From: Streptomyces diastatochromogenes
Lineage (GTDB): Bacteria; Actinomycetota; Actinomycetes; Streptomycetales; Streptomycetaceae
Direction of reading: 5' to 3'
Assembly: GCA_026913215.1 (NCBI GenBank)
Contig: JAPTYK010000001.1
Coordinates: 6,944,001 to 7,008,000, forward strand
Length of the DNA stretch: 64,000 nucleotides
A program made the translations under genes and the position numbers. The first letter of the stretch is position 1; each line of letters starts with the position of its first letter. Positions 47,461-57,201 of the stretch are shown here, piece by piece. Under the pieces are notes generated by a model. The model had not been told where the DNA came from and searched no databases. It saw only the letters and a program-made list of their open reading frames with translations.

Positions 47461-48170
47461 ATGTCCGAACGCGTGGTCCCCGAAGGCAGCCGGCAGCGCC
47501 GCCGCCCCACCAAGCAGGGCGCCGTCCTCTCGGAGCGGCTCATCGTCGACACCGCGCTGCGCCTGATCGCCCAGCACGGCGCGGAAGCCCTCTCGGTACG
47601 GCGCCTGGGCGCCGCGCTCGGCGCCGACCCCACCGCCCTCTACCGCTACTTCCGGAACACGGACGCCCTCCTCCTCGCCGTCGCCGACGAGATGATCGGC
47701 CGCGCCCAGGAGGGCTGGACGGCCACCGGCGACTGGCGGACCGACCTCCGCGACCTCGGCCTCCGCATCCACGGCTGCTACCAGGCCTACCCGCAGGCCG
47801 CCGCCCTCGCGGCCCACCGCACCACCGGACGCCCCTACGAGACCCGGGCCGTCGAGCGCATCCTCGGGGTCCTGCGCACCGCCGGCTTCCCCGACGCCCT
47901 CGCCGTCCGGATCTACCACGCCTTCGTCGACCAGGCCCTCGCCTTCGCCGCCCAGGACGCCGCCGCCCTCGCCCTGCCGCCCGCCGCCCAGGAGAAGGAG
48001 GCGGAAGTCTGGCACGCGGTCTACGGCCGCCTCTCGCCCGACACCCACCCCACATCGCCGCCACCTTCTCCCTCCTCGCCGCCGACATGCGCGACAGCGG
48101 CTACCCCTTCGCCCTCGAACTGATGCTGACGGCGGTGGCCTCCCTCCGCCCCCCGGCCCCGGAGGCCTGA
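47461..48170 (+). pseudogene. TetR family regulator, frameshifted near its end
   Basis: The helix-turn-helix is LIVDTALRLIAQHGAEALSV then RRLGAALGADPTALYRYFRN. The C-terminal domain resembles the TetR_C-type regulators of actinobacteria (RTTGRPYETRAVERILGVLR). A shift near 48.05 kb moves the C-terminus to FALELMLTAVASLRPPAPEA with a stop at 48170. It probably represses the divergent amidohydrolase gene and, through the identical operator, the oxidoreductase/MFS unit at 61.8 kb. Confidence 0.82.
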
Positions 48171-48197
48171 CAGCCGCGCCCGCGCGGGCCGTCAGGC
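48165..48197. terminator. Terminator overlapping two convergent stop codons
   Basis: GCCTGAC and GTCAGGC arms with an inner GCC/GGC pairing. The stem includes the TGA of the TetR gene and that of the IclR gene. Confidence 0.6.
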
Positions 48198-49921
48198 GGG
48201 GGGCACCTGGGTGAAGCGGCCCACGGCGCCGAGGTCCGCGCTGATCAGGGAGGCGGTTTCGCGGAGGGCCGGGAGCAGGGCAGAGAGGCTCTCCTCGGGG
48301 TGGCCCGTCCCGCGTGCAGGGCCACGTTGACGGCGGCGACGACGCGGCCGGTGCCGTCGGTGACGGCCACGGCGAGGGAGCGGAGGCCCTCTTCCAGTTC
48401 CTGTTCCACCCAGCCGTAGCCGCGCGCGGCGGTCGTGGAGACGGCGTCGTCGAGGCCCTCGGGGTCCGGACCGTGTGCGGGTGAGGGCCTCGGGGTGATG
48501 CGGGCGAGGCGGGCGGCGCGCTCCGGGCGGGGAGGGCGGCGAGGAGGACGCGGCCCATGGAGGTGGCGTAGGCGGGCAGCCGGGTGCCGACCGTGATGTC
48601 GATGTGCATGATGCGGGTGCTGGCGACCCGGGCGACGTACCGGATGTCGTCCCCGTCGAGGACGGCGACGGACGCGGACTCGTGGACGCGCAGGACGAGC
48701 GCGACGAGGTGCGGGGTGGCGATCTCCGGCAGGCTGAGGCCGGAGATCCGGGCGTAGCCGAGCTCCAGGACCCGGGGGAGGACGAGGAAGCCGTCGGCCT
48801 CCTCCCGTACGTACCCCAGATGGCGCAGGGTGATCAGCGACCGGCGGGCGGTCGCCCAGGGCAGCCCGGTCAGCCGGGCGAGTTCGGAGAGCCGGACGGG
48901 CCCCGGACGGAACCGAAGGCGCGCAGGACGTCGAGACCGCGCGCGAGGGACTGGAGGAAGCCGGAGCCGAGCTCCTCCTGAGCTCGCTCCCGAGGCGGGC
49001 GCCGGTCCGGCGGGCGGCGCGGCCTCCGCCGCCCCGGCTCCGCCAGGGCCCGTTCCATCGCGGCGACCGCGCGCCGGAGCGGCGGCAGGGCCTGTTCCGT
49101 GAGGGACGCGGCGCTGTGCCGGCTGGTGTGGCTGACGACGCTGACCGCGCAGACCACCGCGCCGTCCGGTCCCCGTACCGGCAGGGCGACGGCGAGCAGC
49201 CCGGCTCGATCAGCTGGTCGTCCACGGCGCATCCGGCCTCGCGGGCCTCCGCACCCGGTCGAGGAACTCGGCCTCGACCTCGTCGGAGGGAGCGGCCGGC
49301 CGGGGCGGCACGGAGGGAAGCCGGTGTCCAGCGGGTCCTTCGTGCGCCGCTCCCGCCACCGCTCGTGGTCCGCCGCGTCCCACCGCGCGGCGAACAGGGC
49401 GCCGGGGGCGCACCGTTCGGCCGGCAGGAGGTCCCCGGTGCGGAAGGAGATCGCCATCGCCCGGCGGCGGGTGGCCTGGGCGAGGAAGCGGACGCCGTCG
49501 CCGTCCGGGACGGCCACGGACACCGACTCGTCGAGGGCGTCGGCGAGGGCGACGGCGTGCGGGCCGAGGAGCTCCGGCAGTCCGCAGGAGGCCAGATAGG
49601 CGTTGCCGAGCTCGGCGGCCCGGGGCGCGAGCAGCAGGTCGCGGCCCTCGGCCCGCAGCACGCCGAGGCGGACGAGCGTCGTCGTGACCCGGTCCACCGT
49701 GGAGCGGGCGAGCCCGGTCGTCCGGGCCAGGTCGCCGGGCCGGTGGCGGACCTCGGGCCCCGCGGCCACGGCACGGAGCACGGCGAGCCCGCGTTCGAGC
49801 GGTCCGACCAGCTCGTCGGGCGCGCCGGCGGCTTCGGAGGCGCGCGCGACTTCGGGTGCGTCGGCGGCTTCGGAGGCCTCCGCGACTTCGGGCGCGCCGG
49901 GACCTCGGTGGGCTGCGGCAT
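48192..49921 (-). pseudogene. Tandem IclR-family regulator of the pca operon (PcaR-like), frameshifted
   Basis: The reading frame starts at ATG 49921 after GAGGAG. Two consecutive IclR units are visible. The first has the helix-turn-helix RPGDLARTTGLARSTVDRVT and an effector domain (AISFRTGDLLPAERCAPGAL). The second has LTGLPWATARRSLITLRHLG and HIDITVGTRLPAYATSMGRV, with the reconstructed C-terminus VGRFTQVPPA. At least five frame changes occur. Double-IclR proteins next to pca genes are known in Streptomyces as protocatechuate-pathway regulators. The N-terminus holds alternating EVAEASEAAD-type repeats. It is divergent from pcaI, with a palindrome between them. Confidence 0.75.
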
Positions 49922-50021
49922 CGTCCGGCTCCTCGCTGTGGTGGTGGCGGAAGTGCGGGAAACCGTACCCGCGCCGTTGACACGGCCCGTGGCGCGGATG
50001 GACACTCGCCCCGCCAAAATT

Positions 50022-50037
50022 CTGAACTGAAGTTCAG
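50022..50037. promoter_or_regulatory. IclR/PcaR-type operator
   Basis: CTGAACTGAAGTTCAG, perfect 7-bp arms around GA, in the gap between the regulator and pcaI. Confidence 0.72.
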
Positions 50038-50094
50038 CAGGCGAACATCCGCAGCGTCAATCCCGAATGAATCCCGAGCGAAACGGGTCGTTAC

Positions 50095-50851
50095 ATGGAC
50101 AAAGTGGTCGCCAGTGCCGCCGAAGCGGTGGCGGACATCGCGGACGGCGCCTCACTCGCCGTCGGAGGCTTCGGGCTGAGCGGCGTACCGGACGTGCTCA
50201 TCCGCGCCCTGCACGCCCACGGCCCCCGAGACCTCTCCGTCGTCTCCAACAACTGCGGAGTCGACGGCGGAGGCCTCGGCATCCTGCTCGCCGACGGCCG
50301 GATCAGCCGCGTCACCGGCTCCTACATCGGCGACAACAGGAGTTCGCCCGCCGCTACCTCGGCGGCGAACTGGAGCTGGAACTCACCCCCCAGGGCACCC
50401 TGGCCGAACGGCTCCGCGCCGGCGGCTGCGGCATCCCCGCCTTCTTCACCCCGGCGGGCGTCGGCACCCAGGCCGCCGACGGGGACTGCCCTGGCGGTAC
50501 GCCGCGGACGGCGGCGTCGCCCTCGCCTCCCCGCCCAAGGAGACCCGCGAGTACGACGGCCGGACGTACGTCCTCGAACGCGGCATCACCACCGACTTCG
50601 CGCTCGTCCGCGCGGCCAGGGGCGACCGCCACGGCAACCTCGTCTTCGCCCGCGCCTCCCGCAACTTCAACCCGCTCGCCGCCATGGCGGGACGCGTCAC
50701 GATCGCCGAGGTGGAGGAACTCGTCGAACCCGGCGAGCTCGACCCCGACCAGGTCCACCTGCCGGGCGTCTTCGTCCAGCGGGTCCTGGCGCTCACCCCC
50801 GCCCAGGCCGCCGACAAGGGCATCGAACGAAGGACGGTACGGACCCGATGA
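50095..50851 (+). pseudogene. pcaI: 3-oxoadipate CoA-transferase subunit A, frameshifted
   Basis: The N-terminus ASLAVGGFGLSGVPDVLIRA is the CoA-transferase A signature, followed by LTPQGTLAERLRAGGCGIPA and FFTPAGVGT. Shifts occur near 50.34 and 50.49 kb; the last part (LERGITTDFALVRAARGDRH then GNLVFARASRNFNPLAA) ends at 50851. It forms the A/B enzyme with the next gene and moves CoA from succinyl-CoA to 3-oxoadipate in the beta-ketoadipate pathway. The stop overlaps the pcaJ start. Confidence 0.85.
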
Positions 50852-51489
50852 GCTGGACCAGGGACGAGATGGCGGCCCGCGCCGCCCGCGAGCTGACGGA
50901 CGGCTCGTACGTCAACCTCGGCATCGGGCTGCCCACCCGCGTGCCGAACTTCCTCCCCGACGGCGTCGACGTCGTCCTCCACTCCGAGAACGGCCTCCTC
51001 GGCGTCGGCCCCTACCCCTACGAGGACGAGGTCGACCCCGACCTCATCAACGCCGGAAAGGAGACGGTCACGGTCCTGCCCGGCGCCGCGTTCTTCGACT
51101 CCGCGCTCTCCTTCGGCATGATCCGCGGCGGCCACATCGACACCGCGATCCTCGGCGCCATGCAGGTCTCGGCCCGCGGCGACCTCGCCAACTGGATGAT
51201 CCCCGGCCGCATGGTCAAGGGCATGGGCGGCGCCATGGACCTCGTCCACGGAGCCCGCCGGGTCGTCGTCCTCATGGAGCACACCGCCAAGGACGGCACC
51301 CCCAAGATCGTCGAGGAGTGCTCCCTGCCCCTCACCGGCCGGGGCTGCGTCGACCGGATCATCACCGACCTCGGCGTCCTCGACGTCACCGAGGACGGAC
51401 TCCGGCTCGTCGAGACCGCCCCCGGCGTCACCCCCGAGGACCTCGTCCGCCTGACGGCGGCCCCCGTGAAGACGGAGACCACGGCATGA
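50848..51489 (+). CDS. pcaJ: 3-oxoadipate CoA-transferase subunit B
   Basis: The unbroken 213-residue protein starts at the ATGA overlap at 50848. YVNLGIGLPTRVPNFLPDGV and the active-site SENGLLGVGPYP region (catalytic Glu) identify the B subunit. It is coupled to pcaI upstream and pcaH downstream. Confidence 0.92.
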   Translation: MSWTRDEMAARAARELTDGSYVNLGIGLPTRVPNFLPDGVDVVLHSENGLLGVGPYPYEDEVDPDLINAGKETVTVLPGAAFFDSALSFGMIRGGHIDTAILGAMQVSARGDLANWMIPGRMVKGMGGAMDLVHGARRVVVLMEHTAKDGTPKIVEECSLPLTGRGCVDRIITDLGVLDVTEDGLRLVETAPGVTPEDLVRLTAAPVKTETTA

Positions 51490-52249
51490 CCCCGAGCCGC
51501 ACCCCCACCCAGCAGGACATCTCGAAGGAGATCGACGCCCGTCGGGAGGAGTACACGCGCACCGGCGAGACCCGGCACCACCCCGCCCGCGACTACCCGC
51601 CCTACCGCAGCAGCGCCCTCCGCCACCCCCGGCGGCCCCTGGTCCCCGTCCGCGACCCCGAGGCCGTCGAACTCTCCGGACCGGTCTTCGGCGCCACCGA
51701 CGTCACCCCGCTCGACGCCGACCTCACCCGGGGGAGCACCGGCGAACCCCTCGGCGAGCGGATGACCGTCACCGGACGGATCCTCGACCGCGACGGCCGC
51801 CCCGTGCGCGGCCAGCTCGTCGAGGTCTGGCAGGCCAACGCCGCCGGCCGCTACGCCCACCGGCTCGACCAGCACCCGGCCCCGCTCGACCCCACTTCAC
51901 CGGCGCCGGCCGCTGCCTGACCGACGAGGACGGCACGTACCGCTTCACCACGATCCGCCCCGGTGCCTACCCCTGGCGCAACCACACCAACGCCTGGCGC
52001 CCCGCGCACATCCACTTCTCCCTCTTCGGCAGCGCGTTCACCCAGCGGCTCGTCACCCAGATGTACTTCCCCGGCGACCCGCTCTTCGCCTACGACCCCA
52101 TCCTCCAGTCGGTCACCGACGACGCCGCCCGCGCCCGCCTCGTCGCCGCCTACGACCACGACCTCACCACCCCCGAACACGCCCTCGGCTACCGCTGGGA
52201 CATCGTCCTCGACGGCCCCGCCGCGACCTGGATCGAGGAAGGCCGATGA
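51486..52249 (+). pseudogene. pcaH: Protocatechuate 3,4-dioxygenase beta subunit, frameshifted
   Basis: The sequence has ERMTVTGRILDRDGRPVRGQ then LVEVWQANAAGRYAH, typical of intradiol dioxygenases. After a shift near 51.89 kb the iron site follows: GAYPWRNHTNAWRPAHIHFS, with Tyr ligands and the HxH pair. The protein is about 250 residues. It makes the catalytic Fe(III) subunit that cleaves protocatechuate to 3-carboxymuconate. Confidence 0.88.
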
Positions 52250-52811
52250 CGACGAGCAGGAAGCCCACCCCCGCCCAGACCGTCGGCCCCTTCTACGGGT
52301 ACGCGCTGCCCTTCCCCGGCGGCCCCGACATCGCCCCCGCCGGACACCCGGACGCCCTCACCGTCCACGGCCACGTGTACGACGGGGCCGGCGCGCCCGT
52401 CCCCGACGCGCTCCTGGAGATCTGGCAGCCCGGCCCCGACGGCGACCGGACCGGCGCCCCGGCTCCCTCCGCAAGGACCCCGTCACCGGAGGCCACGCCG
52501 GCCGGGACGGCGTCACCTTCACCGGCTTCGGCCGGGTCGCCACCGACGCCGACGGCCGCTGGGCCGTCCGCACCCTGGCACCGGCCGGAGCGCCGTACCT
52601 CTCCGTCTGCGTCTTCGCCCGCGGCCTCCTGCACCACCTCTTCACCCGCATCTACCTGCCGGGACCGGCTGCCGACGCCGACCCGCTGCTCGCCTCGCTC
52701 CCGCCGGAGCGGCGCGCCACCCTGCTCGCGACCGGGGCCGGACCCCGGACCCTGCGCTTCGACGTCCGGCTCCAGGGCCCGGAGGAGACGGTGTTCCTTG
52801 ACTTCCGCTGA
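52246..52811 (+). pseudogene. pcaG: Protocatechuate 3,4-dioxygenase alpha subunit, frameshifted
   Basis: It starts at an ATGA overlap with pcaH. PTPAQTVGPFYGYALPFPGG is the typical PcaG N-terminus. A shift near 52.46 kb is followed by VTFTGFGRVATDADGRWAVR and the C-terminus GPEETVFLDFR. The alpha subunit lacks iron ligands and completes the heteromer. Confidence 0.87.
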
Positions 52812-54190
52812 GCACGACGAGGAGCCGTACGAGCCGTACGACGTCGGGCTCCTCGACCCCGTCCGCGCCGGTACCGACGTGGAGGCGGCCACCGGCGACC
52901 GCGCCTTCCTCCGGGCGATGCTCGACGCCGAGGCCGCCCTGACCCGGGCCCAGGCCGCCCTCGGCCAGGCGCCCGCCGACGCGGCCGAGGCCGTCACCGG
53001 GGCCGCGTCCCGCACCGACCGGTTCGACCCGCGCGCGCTCGCCCTCCGCGCCCGCGCCGGCGGCAACCCCGTCATCCCGCTCGTCGCCGAACTGACCGCC
53101 GCCGTACCGGACGAGGCCGCCCCTACGTCCACCGGGGCGCGACCAGCCAGGACATCATGGACACGGCCGCGATGCTCGTCGCGGCCCGCGCCCTGCCCCT
53201 GATCACCGCCCCGCTGCACCGCGCGGCCGCCGCCCTCGGACGGCTCGCCGCCGCCCACCGCGACACCCCATGGCAGGCCGCACCCTCACCCAGCACGCCG
53301 TCCCCACCACCTTCGGACTCAAGGCGGCGGGCTGGCGCGGCCTCGTCCTCGACGCGGCCGACCGGCTCACCGCCCTCACCCTCCCGGCCCAACTGGGCGG
53401 CGCGGCAGGCACCCTGGCCGCCTTCGAGCAGCTGGCCGGCGCGCCCGGCAGCGGACCCGCCCTCGTCGAGGCGTACGCGCGGGAACTGGGCCTCGCCGCC
53501 CCGGTCCTGCCCTGGCACACCCTGCGCACCCCGTCGCCGACCTCGGCACCGCGCTCGCCTTCACGGCGGCCGCCCTCGGCAAACCGGCCGCCGACGTGCT
53601 GCTCCTCAGCCGCACCGAGACCGGGGAACTCGCCGAGGGCGAGGGCGGCGGGTCCTCCGCGATGCCCCACAAGAACAACCCCGTCCACGCCACCCTCGTC
53701 GTCGCCGCCGCCCGCCGGGCTCCGCGCTCGCCGCCCTCCTCCTCGGCTCGCTCACCGCCGAGGACGAGCGGCCGGCCGGCGCCTGGCACGCCGAATGGCA
53801 GACCCTGCGCGACCTCCTCCGCCTCGCCGGAGGAGCCGCCCACCACCTGGCCGCGCTCGCCGAGGGCCTGCGGGTCCACCCCGACCGGATGCGCGAGAAC
53901 CTGGACCTCACCCGGGGCCTGGTGACCAGCGAACGCCTCGCCGCGGAGCTCTCCGGACTCCTCGGCCGCGCCGCCGCCCGCCGGCTCCTCGACACGGCCG
54001 CCCGGCGCGCCCTGACGGAACACCGCCCCCTGGCGGACGTCCTCGCCGAGGCCCCGGAACTCACCGGCCTGATCACCCCGGACCGCCTCACCTCCCTCAC
54101 CGACCCCACGGTCGCGACCGGCGCCGCGCCCCGACTCGTCGACCACGCCCTGCGGAGAACCCCTCCACCGACCGGAAAGGCCCCGCATGA
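52798..54190 (+). pseudogene. pcaB: 3-carboxy-cis,cis-muconate cycloisomerase, frameshifted
   Basis: A TTG at 52798, overlapping pcaG by 14 bp and preceded by GGAGGAG, gives VGLLDPVRAGTDVEAATGDR. The fumarate-lyase superfamily signature GSSAMPHKNNPV lies near 53.67 kb. Shifts occur near 53.12, 53.27, 53.53 and 53.72 kb, and a final lost base probably hides the TGA at 54188-54190. It converts carboxymuconate to gamma-carboxymuconolactone. Confidence 0.83.
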
Positions 54191-55433
54191 CCCCCGACCC
54201 GCGCCCGACCCCGGCGCAGGCCCCGCCGCCCCGAAGACCCCCGGCACCCCAGGACAGCCCCGCGCGCCCCGCGCCGCCCCCGCCCTCCACCACCGCGTCG
54301 ACGGCCCGGCGGGCGCCCCGTCCTCGTCCTCGGACCCTCCCTCGGGACCTCGCTCGCCGTCTGGGACGCGCAGGTGGCCGCGCTCGCCCGGCACCACCGG
54401 GTGGTGCGCTGGGACCTCCCCGGGCACGGCGGCACCCCGGCCGACGTCCTGCCCGACACCGCTCCCGGGGCCGCCACCGTCGCCGACCTCGCCGCGCTCG
54501 TCCTCGAACTCGCCGACCACCTGGGCGCCGAGCGCTTCGGCTACGCCGGCATCTCCCTGGGCGGAGCCGTCGGCACGCACCTCGCCGTCCACCACCCGAG
54601 CGGGTCACCGGCCTCGCCGTCGTCTGCTCCTCGGCGCGCTTCGGCGCGCCGGAGGGCTGGCGGGAGCGCGCCGCGCTCGTCCGGGCCGAGGGCACCGGGC
54701 CGCTGGCCGGGGCGATGGCCACGCGCTGGTTCACCCGGGCTTCGCCTCCGCCCGGACCGCCGACCGGCTCCTCGACGACCTGCGCGGGGCCGACCCCGTC
54801 GGCTACGCGGCCTGCTGCGACGCCCTCGCCGCGTACGACCTGCGCGAGGCGCTCGGCGGGATCACCGCCCCGACCCTGGTCGTCGCGGGCCGGGACGACC
54901 AGGCGACCCCGCCCGCCCACTCCCGCGAGCTCGCCGACGGCATCCCCGACGCGAACCTCCTCGAACTCGCCGGGGCCGCCCACCTGGCCCCCGCCGAACG
55001 GACACAGGCCGTCCTCACCGCGCTCCTCGGCCACTTCGGCGCACCCGCCGACGACGGAAGCCGGCACGCCCAGGGCATGGCCGTCCGCCGCGCGGTCCTC
55101 GGCGACGAGCACGTCGACCGGGCCGTCGCCCGGACCACCGCCCTCACCGCCGACTTCCAGGACTACATCACCCGCTGCGCCTGGGGAGAGATCTGGACCC
55201 GCCCGGGGCTCGACCGCCGCACCCGCAGCTGCATCACCCTCACCGCCCTGGTCGCCCACGGCCACCTGGAGGAACTGGCCCTGCACGTCCGGGCCGCGCT
55301 GCGCAACGGACTCACCCCCGAGGACATCGGCGAGGTCCTGCTGCACTCCGCCGTCTACTGCGGCGTCCCCGCCGCCAACGCCGCCTTCGCCACGGCCCAG
55401 CGCGTCCTCGCCGAGGACGCGCCCGCCTCCTGA
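54187..55433 (+). pseudogene. pcaL: 3-oxoadipate enol-lactonase / 4-carboxymuconolactone decarboxylase fusion, frameshifted
   Basis: The N-terminal alpha/beta hydrolase has VVRWDLPGHGGTPADVLPDT, the elbow YAGISLGGAVGTHL and a catalytic His in LAGAAHLAP. The C-terminal 130 residues are a carboxymuconolactone decarboxylase (ITRCAWGEIWTRPGLDRRTR then GHLEELALHVRAALRNGL). Shifts lie near 54.32, 54.60 and 54.73 kb. PcaL fusions are standard in actinobacteria and perform two successive steps to 3-oxoadipate. Confidence 0.87.
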
Positions 55434-55451
55434 CCTTCCACGGAGCCCCGC

Positions 55452-56639
55452 ATGTCCACCTCCCGCACCACCACCGTCGGCATCATCGGCGCCGGCCCCG
55501 CCGGCCTCCTCCTCTCCCACCTGCTCCACCGGCAGGGCATCGACAGCGTCGTCCTCGAACTCCGCGACCGCGCGTACGTCGAGCGCCGCCAGCGCGCCGG
55601 CATCCTCGAACAGGACACCGTCGACGTGCTGCGCGCCTCCGGCGCCGGCGCCCGGATGGACCGCCAGGGCCTGGAGCACCACGGCATCGAGCTCCGCTTC
55701 GACCGCCGCTCCCACCGCGTCGACTTCCCGTCCCTGACCGGCGGCCGCTCCGTCATGGTCTACGCCCAGACCGAGGTCGTGAAGGACCTCATCGAACTGC
55801 GCCTCAAGGACGGCGGAACCGTCCTCTTCGAGGCCGAGGCCCTCTCCGTCGACGGCGCCGAGACCGACCGCCCCACCATCCGCTACCGCCACGAGGGCGC
55901 GGAGGAGACCCTGGAGTGCGCGTACGTCGTCGCCTGCGACGGCTTCCACGGCATAGGCCGCCGCTCCCTCCCCGAGGGCCTGCTCAAGGTCGTCGAGCGG
56001 ACGTACCCCTTCTCCTGGCTCGGCATCCTCGCCGACGTCCCGCCCTCCTGCGACGAGCTGATCTACGCCCACCACGAGCGCGGCTTCGCCCTGCACAGCA
56101 TGCGCTCGCCGCAGGTCAGCCGCCTCTACCTCCAGGTCGACCCGGACGACTCCGTCGACAACTGGTCCGACGAGCGGATCTGGGACGAGCTCGACACCCG
56201 CTTCGCCGTCGACGGCGACTGGACGCTGCGGCGCGGCCCGATCACCGAGAAGAGCATCACCCCGATGCGCAGCTTCGTCGCCGAACCCCTGCGCCACGGC
56301 CGCCTGTTCCTCGCCGGGGACGCCGCGCACATCGTGCCGCCCACCGGCGCCAAGGGCCTCAACCTCGCCGTCGCCGACGTCACCCTGCTCGCCCAGGCCC
56401 TCACCCGCCACCACACGCAGGGCGACGAGACGGCCGTCGACGCCTACTCGGAGACCGCGCTGCGCCGGATCTGGCGGGCCGAGCACTTCTCGTACACGAT
56501 GACCACCCTGCTCCACGCCGACCCCGCCGAGTCCGGCTTCGACCGCGAGCTGCGCCTCTCGCACCTGCGCTACCTCGCCGCCTCGGAAGCCGCCTCGGCC
56601 TCCCTCGCCGAGAACTACGTGGGATTCAGGACGCGTTGA
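55452..56639 (+). CDS. pobA: 4-hydroxybenzoate 3-monooxygenase
   Basis: The unbroken 395-residue flavoprotein has the FAD motif GIIGAGPAGLLLSHLLHRQG, the PobA-specific RAGILEQDTVDVLR, and GDAAHIVPPTGAKGLNLAVA for the ribityl-binding region. It hydroxylates 4-hydroxybenzoate to protocatechuate and so feeds the pca genes upstream in the same operon. The start lies 18 bp after pcaL. Confidence 0.93.
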   Translation: MSTSRTTTVGIIGAGPAGLLLSHLLHRQGIDSVVLELRDRAYVERRQRAGILEQDTVDVLRASGAGARMDRQGLEHHGIELRFDRRSHRVDFPSLTGGRSVMVYAQTEVVKDLIELRLKDGGTVLFEAEALSVDGAETDRPTIRYRHEGAEETLECAYVVACDGFHGIGRRSLPEGLLKVVERTYPFSWLGILADVPPSCDELIYAHHERGFALHSMRSPQVSRLYLQVDPDDSVDNWSDERIWDELDTRFAVDGDWTLRRGPITEKSITPMRSFVAEPLRHGRLFLAGDAAHIVPPTGAKGLNLAVADVTLLAQALTRHHTQGDETAVDAYSETALRRIWRAEHFSYTMTTLLHADPAESGFDRELRLSHLRYLAASEAASASLAENYVGFRTR

Positions 56640-56667
56640 CGGTCTGACGGAGCGTCGAAGACACGCG

Positions 56668-56702
56668 GAAGGGGGCGGCCGCTCGAAGCGGCCGCCCCCT
56701 TC
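56668..56702. terminator. Bidirectional terminator between pobA and the MaoC gene
   Basis: Perfect 16-bp stem (GAAGGGGGCGGCCGCT and its complement) with a CGA loop, ending in TTC. Confidence 0.85.
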
Positions 56703-56716
56703 TCGTATCGGGCGGG

Positions 56717-57172
56717 TCAGGCGAAGAAGCGGTACACCGCCTGGGCGACGCAGGCCGGCTTGGCGACGCCGTCGATCTCCACGGTGAGGTCCACGACGAC
56801 CTCGACCCCGCCCTTGACGTCCTCCGCGGACACCACGCGGCCGTGCGTGCGGATCTTCGAGCCGACGCGCACGGGGGAGGGGAAACGGACCTTGTTCAGG
56901 CCGTAGTTGACGGCCATGGACACGCCCTCGACCTGGAGCAGCTCGCTCCACATCGGGATGAGGAGGGAGAGCGTCAGATAGCCGTGGGCGATGGTGCCGC
57001 CGAAGGGGCCCGCGGCGGCGCGCTCGGCGTCGACGTGGATCCACTGGTGGTCGTCGGTGGCGTCGGCGAAGGTGTCGACGCGCGGCTGGGCGATCTCGAC
57101 CCAGGAGCTGTGGCCGAGGTCGGCGCCCGCCCGGGCCTTGATCTCGTCGATGCCGTGGACGGTGAGGGTCAT
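56717..57172 (-). CDS. MaoC-like (R)-specific enoyl-CoA hydratase
   Basis: A 151-residue hotdog protein with the MaoC motif: FADATDDHQWIHVDAERAAA then GPFGGTIAHGYLTLSL, where the Asp and His (D..H motif) are catalytic. It hydrates or dehydrates acyl-CoA. It is the last gene of a four-gene leftward operon, after the acyl-CoA synthetase. An SDR in the same operon resembles the hydroxyacyl-CoA dehydrogenase half of MFE-2, and the two together would make a beta-oxidation-like pair. Confidence 0.9.
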   Translation of the reverse strand: MTLTVHGIDEIKARAGADLGHSSWVEIAQPRVDTFADATDDHQWIHVDAERAAAGPFGGTIAHGYLTLSLLIPMWSELLQVEGVSMAVNYGLNKVRFPSPVRVGSKIRTHGRVVSAEDVKGGVEVVVDLTVEIDGVAKPACVAQAVYRFFA

Positions 57173-57201
57173 GGTGGTACTCCTTGACGTGGTGGAGCGG
57201 A